Of a stretch of 22,717 nucleotides of DNA, positions 13,133 to 21,092 are shown piece by piece. A program made the translations under genes and the position numbers. The DNA comes from a virus: positions 1 to 22,717 of the IMG/VR virus record IMGVR_UViG_3300050821_003894; one strand, 5' to 3'. Position 1 is the stretch's first letter; each line of letters opens with the position of its first letter. The notes below the pieces were generated by a model. The model made no database searches, was not told the DNA's origin, and saw only the letters and a list, made by a program, of their open reading frames with translations.

Positions 13133-13831
13133 ATGCCTGAGAACATTATTACACCAGACGGATACATCAGCCACTATCCGCTCAAACCAATTCCATCCAT
13201 GAACCTGAAACAACTTTACCGCTACTTCGCGAAAGTTGACGAGCGTGGGGAGGATGAATGTTGGGAATGGAAGGCGTCGCGTACCGACGGCGGGTACGGC
13301 CAATACGGAATAAACGGTACGATGTATCTGGCCAATCGTATCGCTTACCGCTTGGGATACGACCAAGATCCAGCACCATTCGTTGTCATGCATGCGTGCG
13401 ACAACCCGCCGTGTTGCAATTGGCATCATCTCTCGCGTGGAACGCACATGGCGAACCATGAGTGGCGCAGAGGAGCGCCGGGAATGGCAATAGGAAAGGA
13501 TCACGGCATGGCGGAACTTACTGATGAGCAAGTTATAGAGATGAGAATAAAGCGCCAGAATCGTGCCACCTTGCGCGATCTTTCTGAGGAATACGAGATA
13601 TCGAAAGGGCAAGTCGCAAGGATTTGTCGCGGCGAGGCGTGGACGCACGTTGCAGGACCGCGAACCAGAGGTATTTGCGTTGGACTTGACAAGATGACGC
13701 CCGAACAGAGAACCGCAACCGTGCAGCTTCGCGCCGAAGGGTGGTCGCAGCAGAGGATTGCGGATCTGTTCGGTGTTAGTCAAACTCTTATCTCGGCACT
13801 ATTGCTTGGGAAGATTCACAAGAACAGTTAA
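13133..13831 (+). CDS. HNH homing endonuclease with two C-terminal HTH segments, 232 aa
   Basis: The only plus-strand gene; AAGGG lies 9 nt before the ATG. The endonuclease core (residues 40-112) has ECWEWKASRTDGGYGQYG, IAYRLG, and the His-Me finger VMHACDNPPCCNWHHLSRGT (H87, C89, C94, C95, H98, H99) followed by HMANHEW (N108), the zinc-bound HNH_3 layout. Residues 128-172 form a NUMOD-like helix-turn-helix (LTDEQVIEMR, LRDLSEEYEISKGQVARI). A second is at 188-227 (MTPEQRTATVQLRAEGWSQQ, FGVSQTLISALL). Free-standing homing nucleases cut alleles lacking the gene and spread by repair. It ends 12 nt from the stop of the convergent capsid gene. The 255-codon antisense frame over it is a shadow. Confidence 0.9.
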   Translation: MPENIITPDGYISHYPLKPIPSMNLKQLYRYFAKVDERGEDECWEWKASRTDGGYGQYGINGTMYLANRIAYRLGYDQDPAPFVVMHACDNPPCCNWHHLSRGTHMANHEWRRGAPGMAIGKDHGMAELTDEQVIEMRIKRQNRATLRDLSEEYEISKGQVARICRGEAWTHVAGPRTRGICVGLDKMTPEQRTATVQLRAEGWSQQRIADLFGVSQTLISALLLGKIHKNS

Positions 13832-13843
13832 GTCCTTTAGAAT

Positions 13844-15181
13844 CTAGAAGCTATAATCTTGCGATGGCGGTACGAGCCCCGTGATCAGCCCGTTGAGGAG
13901 CGGGTTCGTATTTATCCAATTTTCGGTCGTTTCTAGGTAAAAAAGTGTCCCGGCTGCCGGTCCCGCGTTCGTGCCCGCAGCGGTCATCGGGAAGAACATC
14001 TGGTTGGTTCCGGGATCGCGATAGAAGTCGGCACCTTCGTGATCGAGGTACACACGTCCCCATGTTTTGGGGTTGCAGTAGTCGATTCGATCGTAGCCTT
14101 GGCAGTCGTCTTCGTAGTGTGTGATGTCTCCGAAGAGTACACCCTGATCCATTCCCACTGATACCTGTTTGGGCAATGGGTCGATCTGCGGGCCGGTCAT
14201 CTGGCTGCGGTAGTACACCTGCATTGCCTGCACCTGGGCGCTCATTTGGGCGAGTTGGTGAGGCGATGCCAAGCCGATCAGCGTCGGGAACTGTTGATTG
14301 CCGCCGCGAATCTTGATGGTGAATGCCAGCGCGAGGATCTGTTGGGGATTCAGGACGCCGCCCGAGGTGATGGCGGTCGGGTTGATGCTCGGATACGTGG
14401 TGCGCGACAAGCCGAGGTATGAGCCCGAGGTTGATGTGGTGTTGACGTAGTAGAGGCCGTCTGCCCATACCGGGGTGCTGGTGCAGCCCTGCAAGAACAG
14501 AGTGTCTCCGTTGGCCGGTACGATTGAGCCCAAGTTGGTCACGACCATTTGACGCGCCACGCGATTGATGCTCTGCACATAGGGCAGGTTATCGGGCGAT
14601 ACAGTGGAGGTGCGATACGTGGACTGATTCGAGTTGAAGATTTCCACGCGCTGATTTTCGATGAAGAGTCGCGTGCCGAACTCGGGGTCCATGGTGAACG
14701 TTTCGGTGCCGCCGCCCACGCTGGTCGTGGTTGTGACGATGCCGACTTGTCCGTTGTTGCCGCCGAGGTTATGCCAGCCAACGTTTTCCATCCGCGCCAT
14801 GAACGGGACCGCGCCCTTCATGGTTTCCTTCCATGCGTTGAACCGAGTTTGAAGATCGGTTTCAGTTCCGCGCACAGCCGCGTAGGTCAATTGGTAGCCG
14901 GACTTGGTTGCGAAGTACGTCTGAACGAGTTGCGCCAGGGTGTAGCCGACACCCAATCCGAGGTTGCCGCCTTCCGGGTTGAATGCGCCATACAATCCGG
15001 CGGGTGCGATGACGAGCGGCGCGCGGAAATCGTCGCCGTTTGTGGTTTTGGTGATCCGATTGGATTCAGCGCCCTTCATCACTCTCTGGATAGCCAATTC
15101 AGAGTTCATCTGATAGGTGTACGAGAGGATTTTGCGCACCGTCTCCAGATTGGCATTCACCAAATCTGTTAGATCTTGCAT
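13844..15181 (-). CDS. Major capsid protein, HK97-like fold, 445 aa
   Basis: ATG 15181 has AGGA 8 nt upstream. Position after portal and scaffold, length and content fit a major capsid protein. The N-terminal arm is helical (NLETVRKILSYTYQMNSELA), followed by APAGLYGAFNPEGGNLGLG, a likely spine helix with FNAWKETMKGAVPFMARM, a central beta-rich insert (about residues 150-290), and the C-terminal part with ASPHQLAQMSAQVQ, FGDITHYEDDCQGYDRI and WGRVYLDHEGADFYRDPG. The insert contains VPANGDTLFLQG and LYYVNTTS, faintly like the FCCH-type module. No cleaved pro-domain or protease gene is seen nearby; assembly is likely scaffold-driven. The gene ends TAG beside the HNH gene. Confidence 0.85.
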   Translation of the reverse strand: MQDLTDLVNANLETVRKILSYTYQMNSELAIQRVMKGAESNRITKTTNGDDFRAPLVIAPAGLYGAFNPEGGNLGLGVGYTLAQLVQTYFATKSGYQLTYAAVRGTETDLQTRFNAWKETMKGAVPFMARMENVGWHNLGGNNGQVGIVTTTTSVGGGTETFTMDPEFGTRLFIENQRVEIFNSNQSTYRTSTVSPDNLPYVQSINRVARQMVVTNLGSIVPANGDTLFLQGCTSTPVWADGLYYVNTTSTSGSYLGLSRTTYPSINPTAITSGGVLNPQQILALAFTIKIRGGNQQFPTLIGLASPHQLAQMSAQVQAMQVYYRSQMTGPQIDPLPKQVSVGMDQGVLFGDITHYEDDCQGYDRIDYCNPKTWGRVYLDHEGADFYRDPGTNQMFFPMTAAGTNAGPAAGTLFYLETTENWINTNPLLNGLITGLVPPSQDYSF

Positions 15182-15217
15182 GTTGAGTTCCTATGTGGTG
15201 TGCGTGAGGGGCTCGGA

Positions 15218-16519
15218 TCAGAGTTTGAAGTGCGCAAAGACTGCTTCGGCACCCTTCGATAGAAGGGCTTCGTCAATCTTAACGCCGTTTGCTCCCGGTC
15301 GATTCACGCCATTTGGCGCGGGCTCGTTCGGTGCTCTATTCTGTGCCGCTCCATTCGCGGTTTGGTTGGCTGCGATGGTTTGAACTCCCCATTTGTTCAG
15401 GATCGCGGGGCCGTTTGACTTTGCGACTGAATTTACAATGGAGCGCCAATAATTCACAAAGCTGCTGACGGCCTGCGGTTGCATGGTCATCAGGGCCTCC
15501 GTTCGGAGGATCTCCAGCTTTGTGCGCCATTCGGGATGCACGGATTCTGCGGTCTCGACGGCATTTCGAAAATCTTGTAGAATGTACGGCCACTTTGTTG
15601 GGTCTTTTTCATACGCTGCACGGGCCGCTGATGGGATGCACTTGATGATCTCATCGTCAAGCGCGTGGGCCTGTTGACCGCCAACAAAGTCTTGCCGCTC
15701 GCGCTCTCGGGTTGCCGCGCTCTCGCGGTCGCGCCGGTCCAGTTCCTGTTGGCGGCGGTCGAGTTCCTGTTTGCGCTGCGCTTCTGGATCAAGATTGACA
15801 TTCAGGATGGCTTCTTTGGTGTCAAATTTTCCAGGAGTAAGCGCGTTTTGAAGTTGCTGAACGAGGATGGCTTTTTGCTCCCTGACTTTAGGGTCGCGCG
15901 ACTCCCGCGCCTGCGTCTTAAGTGATTCGATCAGCGCACCGTTGAATGATCCTCGCAGGTAGGCCAGCGCATCCGGGTCAATCTTCAGAAGTCGAAATAC
16001 CATACGCACAGCCATTGCGCCGAACGCCTTGGGGTTGCCTTCTGCGGTGCTCACGTCGATGAACGGCTGAAGCAATGCGTCGATTGAGGCTGTATCGGTT
16101 GGGCCTTGACGGTAGCACTGCATCAGAAATTCGGCGGCGTGCGACCGTTCGATTGCTTCCTGAATTTGTGCAACCGTTACGCCGGGGATGATCTCCTGAA
16201 CTTCTTGGACAAATTTCTTCGCGCTTTGATATTGACTCCACTGCCCATTAGTCAAAAACCATCGCTTACCGGTTTCATCCCGAGTTGCCTCGCCTACCGT
16301 AGTGAGATCTAGGGCGTCGCTGGGCGGCGCGAGACTGACGGAGGGTTCAGTGACTGCCGGGAGTACAGCGGCGAGCTCTGCGACCGTTGGTGATGGAGCA
16401 GGGGCTACTTCTGTTGAAGGCGTAACCGTAGTGGTTGGCGCTGGCGGCGCGGGAGCCGTGAATGTGGCGTTATCGAATGCGGCGTCAACGGATGCGGGAG
16501 GGGTTTCTACTTCAGGCAT
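15218..16519 (-). CDS. Scaffold-like head assembly protein, 433 aa
   Basis: ATG 16519 lies 5 nt after the portal stop, with AGGAG inside the end of the portal gene. Three parts are visible. A Pro/Ala/Thr-rich disordered N-terminus (about 1-75) includes a TAPAPPAPTTTVTP stretch. A helical middle includes KFVQEVQEIIPGVTVAQIQE and a strong coiled coil with heptads near residues 250-285 (KQELDRRQQELDRRDRESA). An Asn/Ala/Pro-rich linker precedes a short C-terminal helix (EALLSKGAEAVFAHFKL). C-terminal helices of scaffold proteins bind the capsid shell in P22-type assembly. Gene order portal, this gene, capsid is classic for scaffolds. A minor capsid role is the alternative. Confidence 0.75.
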   Translation of the reverse strand: MPEVETPPASVDAAFDNATFTAPAPPAPTTTVTPSTEVAPAPSPTVAELAAVLPAVTEPSVSLAPPSDALDLTTVGEATRDETGKRWFLTNGQWSQYQSAKKFVQEVQEIIPGVTVAQIQEAIERSHAAEFLMQCYRQGPTDTASIDALLQPFIDVSTAEGNPKAFGAMAVRMVFRLLKIDPDALAYLRGSFNGALIESLKTQARESRDPKVREQKAILVQQLQNALTPGKFDTKEAILNVNLDPEAQRKQELDRRQQELDRRDRESAATRERERQDFVGGQQAHALDDEIIKCIPSAARAAYEKDPTKWPYILQDFRNAVETAESVHPEWRTKLEILRTEALMTMQPQAVSSFVNYWRSIVNSVAKSNGPAILNKWGVQTIAANQTANGAAQNRAPNEPAPNGVNRPGANGVKIDEALLSKGAEAVFAHFKL

Positions 16520-16524
16520 AAACT

Positions 16525-19026
16525 TTACATAACTCCTGGAGGCATTGGATTAGGACTGAGCAACGGATTGCCGTTGGGCGAAGGAGCGCCCACCATATCG
16601 GGCGGTTGCAATGGCGGAGGCTGTAGCGCGAGCGGATGCGGGGCCTTGTCGCCCATCTGATGAAGATGCGCTTGCTCCTCTATCCGGCTCGTGGTTGCGA
16701 TAGTGGGCTCGCTCAAGAAAGGCGCATCCAAACTGTAGTCTTGCAGGAGCGCGGCTTGCTGCGCTGGCGAGAAATCTTTGAGCTGCGCGGAGATTGACAG
16801 CTTTGGAATTTCCGGCTTAGGCGGAGGCGGCGTGGCGGCTTGGATTGCCTGCTGTAGAAACGCGCGAACGTTCTGAGCGCCTGGTGTGTTTTTGCGTTGC
16901 ACTCCAGCCCGATTCGTGAGCGATGCACGGCAAAGCGAAATTACCATCTGTGGATCATAAACCATGCCGTCAAAGTCGATGGAGGGTTGCGGCGGGGGTG
17001 GCGGCGGAGGCGGGCCGCTCGGCATCCCAGTCATTGGATCAATTGGCGCGGGCTGAGGCGGCTGAATGATTGGCTGCCCCTGCCACAGTTGGTCAATGAT
17101 ATCGCTCAAGGATTCCATTGCGTCCAGATCCGGGTTTTTCAAATCGGGCAAGTCGAGGTATGCGGTGAGCGCCGCGTAGTTGACGGGATCGAATACCTTC
17201 AACTGCTGCGCGAGCTGCTGGCCGTTCGGCTGTTGTAACATCTCCTGAAGCGCCTGCGCACGCTCGGAGAAGGTTCGCGGCATGACCGTGCCGCCCTTGA
17301 TTGTCCAGTTGCCCATACGAATCAAATCGAGGTCGATCTGTTCGCCATTCAGACTCGGATTGACGGTTGCAACTTTCAGGTACAGGTTGACGCCATTGGT
17401 GTCCAACTCTTCATAGAAGTGCAGCGCATTGTCGGCAATCGTGCCGAGTTGCATCAATCCCTGTGTCAACATCATCCGCGCCTGCCCGAGCGTTAGGCCG
17501 CTGGGCATGTCACCGAATACCTGAGGGAGCATTCCAGTGATGTTCTGGATGATGGACTCGACCACGTTAACGAAGTCTGGCATTGCCGGACTTGGGTCCG
17601 ACGTGGGCATGATCGAGAATGCGTTTGAGAATCCTTCGCCAGTTTTGGGGAGGGCTGAAATATAGCGCGTGGGAGAGTAACGCAGCGTGTTCATGGAATC
17701 CACGTTGAAGAAATCGGGATTCAGAATATACCGCGCGATTGCGCTTTCAAATGTGTCGGCAAGAATATTCAACAGGTTAGTGGAGAGATCGTCCATCGGG
17801 AAGATCCCCCAACTTGTGCCGTCCGCAAATAAGTAGGTGGACATTGACGGAAGGCAGGAGCACATTACGTCGGTGAGTTGCTCCGCGTGTATCGCTACAG
17901 TCTTATTCTCCAATCGAACGATTTTGCAGCCATGCGGGAAGAGTTGCTTGCAGAGGTTACGCACGTTTTCATCGTTGAGTTTTTCGAACTGAGAAGCTTT
18001 CAGCCATGTTCGTTGATCGCTCCACAGCTCATTTCTTTGCGAGCGCGTGATGCCCATTTGGGATTGCGATGAAGCGCGGACGACAGCACCAGTCGCATCC
18101 GATGCACTTCCGCCGATATTCCCGCCAGCGGTAGGACCTACTAGTGTGCGTGCGTTCGGCCACGCTGCCATGCAAATGCCTTTGTCTTTTTCTCCTTCAG
18201 TGCGGAGCCACGGGGTGCTTTCAGGATCCTCCACATTAAATGGCACGGTCCAGAACATTCCGTTGAGTAGCGTAGGCTCGACGGATGTATTCGGATATTC
18301 ATTGAACCCCTGATGTGTTGGTACGACCACTGTTGGCGCACCACAACTCGGGCACGGCCCCGGCTGCCCTTGCGCTTTAGTCGGATCAGGAGGAGACATG
18401 GGACTGAGTTGCCCGCAATTCCCATCCATGCACTGCTGCTGAGGTACGATGTTTGGTACCTGATGCGTCCCGAGTTTCTTCCCGTCCGTCACGGGTCGCT
18501 GATGCCCGAGCACCGTTCCAAATGTGAACAGGTAGTAGAACAGGCGGTTATTAATTTCCCGCATGCTCCACTGGTTATGCAGCATTTGGATCAAAAGATT
18601 GACTTGCCGCGCCGCCCGCCGATCCGTTTCGCTGGTTGGATCTTTTGCTTCAGCGTTGGTATTGTAGAATGGCCGCTGCCCGAGGACTGCAACGAACTTA
18701 TCTCGATAGGATCGCGTCTTGCGCGGGTTGTAGTCGAGCGACCGCGCATTGATTCCTTGGTTGGTTTCTACGCCGCCCGCATTGCCATTGCCGTAGGTTG
18801 TCAACTGCACGGTGCCATCGGTTTCAAGATTGGGCGCGATGTTCTGAATCCCGCGATCATAGGCATCGGCCACTTGCAAGCGCAGCAGTTGAAGGACGCG
18901 CTCTGATTGATAGTCGGCATCGATAGAGTTGTTCAACAGATCTTCGAGCGGAGGAAGAATCACGTCTAATTGCTCTGGCGTGATTCCGGGGTCCGTTTGG
19001 ACTAATGCGAGCTGCTGGAGATCCAT
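16525..19026 (-). CDS. Portal protein, 833 aa, with Cys4 insertion and Pro-rich tail
   Basis: ATG 19026 overlaps the preceding stop by one base (TGATG); a TTG one codon earlier is less likely. The N-terminal half has the clip/wing pattern of large podoviral portals (RSLDYNPRKTRSYRDKFVAV, EINNRLFYYLFTFGTVLGH). Next comes an insertion with C199, C204, C225 and C228 (QQQCMDGNCG ... GPCPSCGAP), likely a zinc ribbon. The stem and crown region includes YLFADGTSWGIFPMDDLST, RYILNPDFFNVDSMNTLRYS and GLTLGQARMMLTQGLMQLGT. The last 180 residues are Pro/Gln-rich with an eight-Pro run (about 672-679). Portals form the dodecameric DNA channel bound by the terminase. Confidence 0.88.
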   Translation of the reverse strand: MDLQQLALVQTDPGITPEQLDVILPPLEDLLNNSIDADYQSERVLQLLRLQVADAYDRGIQNIAPNLETDGTVQLTTYGNGNAGGVETNQGINARSLDYNPRKTRSYRDKFVAVLGQRPFYNTNAEAKDPTSETDRRAARQVNLLIQMLHNQWSMREINNRLFYYLFTFGTVLGHQRPVTDGKKLGTHQVPNIVPQQQCMDGNCGQLSPMSPPDPTKAQGQPGPCPSCGAPTVVVPTHQGFNEYPNTSVEPTLLNGMFWTVPFNVEDPESTPWLRTEGEKDKGICMAAWPNARTLVGPTAGGNIGGSASDATGAVVRASSQSQMGITRSQRNELWSDQRTWLKASQFEKLNDENVRNLCKQLFPHGCKIVRLENKTVAIHAEQLTDVMCSCLPSMSTYLFADGTSWGIFPMDDLSTNLLNILADTFESAIARYILNPDFFNVDSMNTLRYSPTRYISALPKTGEGFSNAFSIMPTSDPSPAMPDFVNVVESIIQNITGMLPQVFGDMPSGLTLGQARMMLTQGLMQLGTIADNALHFYEELDTNGVNLYLKVATVNPSLNGEQIDLDLIRMGNWTIKGGTVMPRTFSERAQALQEMLQQPNGQQLAQQLKVFDPVNYAALTAYLDLPDLKNPDLDAMESLSDIIDQLWQGQPIIQPPQPAPIDPMTGMPSGPPPPPPPPQPSIDFDGMVYDPQMVISLCRASLTNRAGVQRKNTPGAQNVRAFLQQAIQAATPPPPKPEIPKLSISAQLKDFSPAQQAALLQDYSLDAPFLSEPTIATTSRIEEQAHLHQMGDKAPHPLALQPPPLQPPDMVGAPSPNGNPLLSPNPMPPGVM

Positions 19027-19376
19027 CAATTAGGGCGGTTGGATTGCGCGGCGCGGAGTTCGGCTTCTCTGTCTTTCAATTGCTGGCGAAAGTGTTCCAT
19101 TTTGCGTTGGCGCTCGATGTTGTTCTTTAACTGCATCTGCGTGTGCGGATTTTCTGTTGCTTCGGGCTGCGGTCGCGGCGCTGGCGTCAGCATTTTGTCA
19201 ACAATTCGTTCTGAACGGTCGAGCATTGATTCCGCAAGTTTGTCGTATCGCCGCCGCTCCTCTTCGATCTGTGCGCGGAGCTGCACGACCTCATCACCGA
19301 GTTGTGTTTCTCTTTCGATGGCATCGCGATAGTCCGCGAACAACAGAAGGAATCGCTGCTGGAGATTGATGCTCAC
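19026..19376 (-). CDS. Coiled-coil protein, 116 aa
   Basis: GTG 19376 overlaps the upstream TGA as GTGA. The product is nearly all helix: residues 8-60 are a charged coiled coil (DAIERETQLGDEVVQLRAQI, EEERRRYDKLAESM), then a Pro-rich break (TPAPRPQPEATENP), then a second charged helix (NNIERQRKMEHFRQQLKDRE). It sits directly before the portal gene. A small DNA-binding terminase subunit often occupies this type of position, but no helix-turn-helix is visible, and here it follows rather than precedes the large subunit. A portal- or head-associated assembly factor is the better guess. Confidence 0.7.
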   Translation of the reverse strand: MSINLQQRFLLLFADYRDAIERETQLGDEVVQLRAQIEEERRRYDKLAESMLDRSERIVDKMLTPAPRPQPEATENPHTQMQLKNNIERQRKMEHFRQQLKDREAELRAAQSNRPN

Positions 19377-19699
19377 GCGAGGCGATTAATTTGGTTCGGA
19401 TAGGCCTTTTGATCTTCGCCGCGGATCGCTGTGATATTTATTGATAGATCTATATTCGCATTTGCCAAGTTTCTACGAATACGCTCGATACTGGAACGAA
19501 CGTCGCCACGCGGGTCCTTGCCGGAATCCTCTGCGGATGGTCGCGGACCAAACAACTCGTCCCCGATCAAGCACGCCTGAGTGCACAATTGCCGACTCAT
19601 CTCCTCAACTTCCGATAGAAGACTTCGCAATGTGGATGGTGTCGGAGCGGTACTGCCTGCTTGCGAACCCGCAAATCCAGTTGTTTCCTGATTGTACAT
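19373..19699 (-). CDS. Unknown small helical protein, 108 aa
   Basis: ATG 19699 follows GGAG with 7 nt spacing. The N-terminal 20 residues are Gly/Ser/Thr-rich (TTGFAGSQAGSTAPTPS), followed by a helix (LRSLLSEVEEMSRQLCTQAC), an acidic turn with GPRPSAEDSGKDPRGDV, and a second helix (SSIERIRRNLANANIDLSIN). It couples to the coiled-coil gene by GTGA overlap. Helical hairpin build and position suggest a partner of the next gene in head assembly. No family is recognised. Confidence 0.65.
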   Translation of the reverse strand: MYNQETTGFAGSQAGSTAPTPSTLRSLLSEVEEMSRQLCTQACLIGDELFGPRPSAEDSGKDPRGDVRSSIERIRRNLANANIDLSINITAIRGEDQKAYPNQINRLA

Positions 19700-19711
19700 T
19701 ATCGTTCTCCT

Positions 19712-20062
19712 TTAGCTCATGGTTTCTGGCGGTTGTCCTTCCGCTGGTTGATTTGATTCGTTCATCGCGCCGCTCACGGGTTCATGCTGCGAGCCTTTTT
19801 TATATTCACAGCAATAATCAGTGGCGTCAACAAAACTCCATTCACCACCCTTCGGAGGAAAGCGCAAGCATCGCCCGGTTGACGATTGAAAGGCATAGCA
19901 CGTCGCACACGATGCATCCTTATCGTCGCCCATCTGGTCATCATCGTCTGGTTCATCATGAATAGAACCTTCTGGTGAGTCGAGTGGTTCAGGCTCATCG
20001 TCTCCGCCTGCGGGATGCGCAACGATCAGAAGCGCGCCGTGTTTTGGTCCTCCGGGTGTCAT
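19712..20062 (-). CDS. Acidic protein with one HiPIP-like Cys module, 116 aa
   Basis: ATG 20062 overlaps the upstream TGA as ATGA. Residues 20-49 are strongly acidic (EPDDDDQMGDDKD). Then comes a cysteine module C52-x2-C55-x9-C65-x18-C84-C85: SCATCYAF, GRCLRFPPKGG, FVDATDYCCEY. The order CxxC, then C followed by F-P, then V-x3-x-Y-C-x2-Y resembles the core of high-potential iron-sulfur proteins (CxxCqF ... gC-x-x-FPg ... V-x3-GWC-x2-W). Spacing is nearly the same as in the second module of the protein at 20586-21092. The C-terminus is polar. A 4Fe-4S or zinc site is inferred; no signal peptide is present. Confidence 0.65.
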   Translation of the reverse strand: MTPGGPKHGALLIVAHPAGGDDEPEPLDSPEGSIHDEPDDDDQMGDDKDASCATCYAFQSSTGRCLRFPPKGGEWSFVDATDYCCEYKKGSQHEPVSGAMNESNQPAEGQPPETMS

Positions 20063-20589
20063 GCGCTCTCCTGTGGTTCGAATGTCCAGCGGTCAGGACC
20101 TATGCCTAGATCGCCGCTGCAGATGTTGGCTGCTCGGAACATGCGTGGATGATTACGCGCAATAAACGTAGGCCATAGATAACAGCTAGCCCAAGTCGGT
20201 TCTGGATCGCGTTCATCGATGATGTAACAGTCGTAATAAGGCAGCATACGCCCATCGCGGCTGTATACAGATAGAAAGATGTGTCCGTTGGGGAATTTGT
20301 GCAAGACCTCGTGTGGCTGAACTGTTTCAATGATTGCCTCGATTGCCGATGAGGTATTCGTTGCCGTTGCTACGTTTCCCAGTGGGATGCGGATACGTCG
20401 ATGTGAGAACTTAACTGGACGCTCAAGCGTTAGCAGCGCCAAGGTCATCGGATCAATCGGTGGATTGACGTATCGCGGCCAAGTAAAACTTTTCTTCGCT
20501 GCGAGTAGTCCACCAATCGCCGCAGGAATAGCAGCGAACATCGAGAATATCTTTCGACGTGAAATTATTGTATGCCTCAGTAGCGTCAT
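20059..20589 (-). CDS. Protein with twin-arginine-like N-terminus, 176 aa
   Basis: ATG 20589 overlaps the upstream TGA as ATGA, and the end overlaps the next ATG likewise. The N-terminus TIISRRKIFSMFAAIPAAIG, then GLLAAKKS, has SRRKIF before a weakly hydrophobic stretch. This is close to the Tat consensus S-R-R-x-F-L-K; it could equally be a simple membrane anchor. The mature part (residues 40-176) has ALLTLERPVKFSHRRIRIPL, IETVQPHEVLHKFPNGHIFL and PYYDCYIIDERDPEPTWASC, with no recognised fold. It sits between two HiPIP-like cysteine proteins; real HiPIPs are Tat-exported, so a shared exported complex is an attractive inference, not a proven one. Confidence 0.6.
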   Translation of the reverse strand: MTLLRHTIISRRKIFSMFAAIPAAIGGLLAAKKSFTWPRYVNPPIDPMTLALLTLERPVKFSHRRIRIPLGNVATATNTSSAIEAIIETVQPHEVLHKFPNGHIFLSVYSRDGRMLPYYDCYIIDERDPEPTWASCYLWPTFIARNHPRMFRAANICSGDLGIGPDRWTFEPQESA

Positions 20590-21092
20590 GTATTGATCCT
20601 TGCCGCCAGTCGCCGCGCAATATTCTGGCGACCATCTGGCGACGGAATAATGGGCTTGGAACTGATAACTTGAATCAGTTGCTCGTCTGACATTGTGGCT
20701 CTTCTTGAATCAGGCTCCCATAGTGAGCAGCAGGCGTTCTGCGCGATCACTCCGGGAGTGTCTCCATCCGAGTAGCGGTCCACTCGTTCGCAATCGTTTT
20801 TTCCGACTCCGAAATATTCACACCGCTTACAACTGAATCCCTGGGGATTTTCGTAATACCCCAGTTCTCCCTTTGTGAATAATCCAAGCCACGGAACATC
20901 AGGGTGCTTTTTAGGATCAGCGTGCGTGAAGTATCCACAACTCCCCGAGTTTGCATCGACCGATTCGGATGGCCCGAAGAAAGCGCACCCATTCCCCTTC
21001 GATCTGTCTTTCATGAACACGCAGATACCGCACGTGTAATTTGTCTCGGGACGAAATACGTAGAGCGCGGAGGCTTTGGGAATTTTGCTCAT
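20586..21092 (-). CDS. Protein with two HiPIP-like Cys modules, 168 aa
   Basis: ATG 21092 overlaps the terminase stop as ATGA. Module 1 is C21-x2-C24-x11-C36-x15-C52 (YTCGICVFMKD, NGCAFFGPSESVDA, GSCGYF). It closely follows the HiPIP layout CxxCxF ... GC-x-x-F-x-G ... V ... C-x2-F. Module 2 is C88-x2-C91-x9-C101-x19-C121-C122 (FSCKRCEYFG, NDCERVD, NACCSLWEP), with the extra Cys also seen in the 116-residue neighbour. Between them is WLGLFTKGELGYYENPQG. The C-terminal 40 residues are helical (MSDEQLIQVI, IARRLAARI). HiPIPs carry one 4Fe-4S cluster on four Cys; two tandem modules in one chain would be unusual. Zinc binding is the alternative. Confidence 0.7.
   Translation of the reverse strand: MSKIPKASALYVFRPETNYTCGICVFMKDRSKGNGCAFFGPSESVDANSGSCGYFTHADPKKHPDVPWLGLFTKGELGYYENPQGFSCKRCEYFGVGKNDCERVDRYSDGDTPGVIAQNACCSLWEPDSRRATMSDEQLIQVISSKPIIPSPDGRQNIARRLAARINT

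Noticed and set aside
13016-13783. A 255-codon minus-strand open frame antisense to the HNH gene and in frame with the capsid gene
   Set aside because: The HNH gene on the plus strand has clear catalytic motifs and a ribosome site; the antisense translation has no fold-like pattern and is a codon-bias shadow.
14549-15172. A 207-codon plus-strand frame over the capsid gene
   Set aside because: Shadow of the capsid coding sequence; no ribosome site and no recognisable motif.
18313-18906. A 197-codon plus-strand frame over the portal gene
   Set aside because: Shadow of the portal gene, whose motifs are clear on the minus strand.
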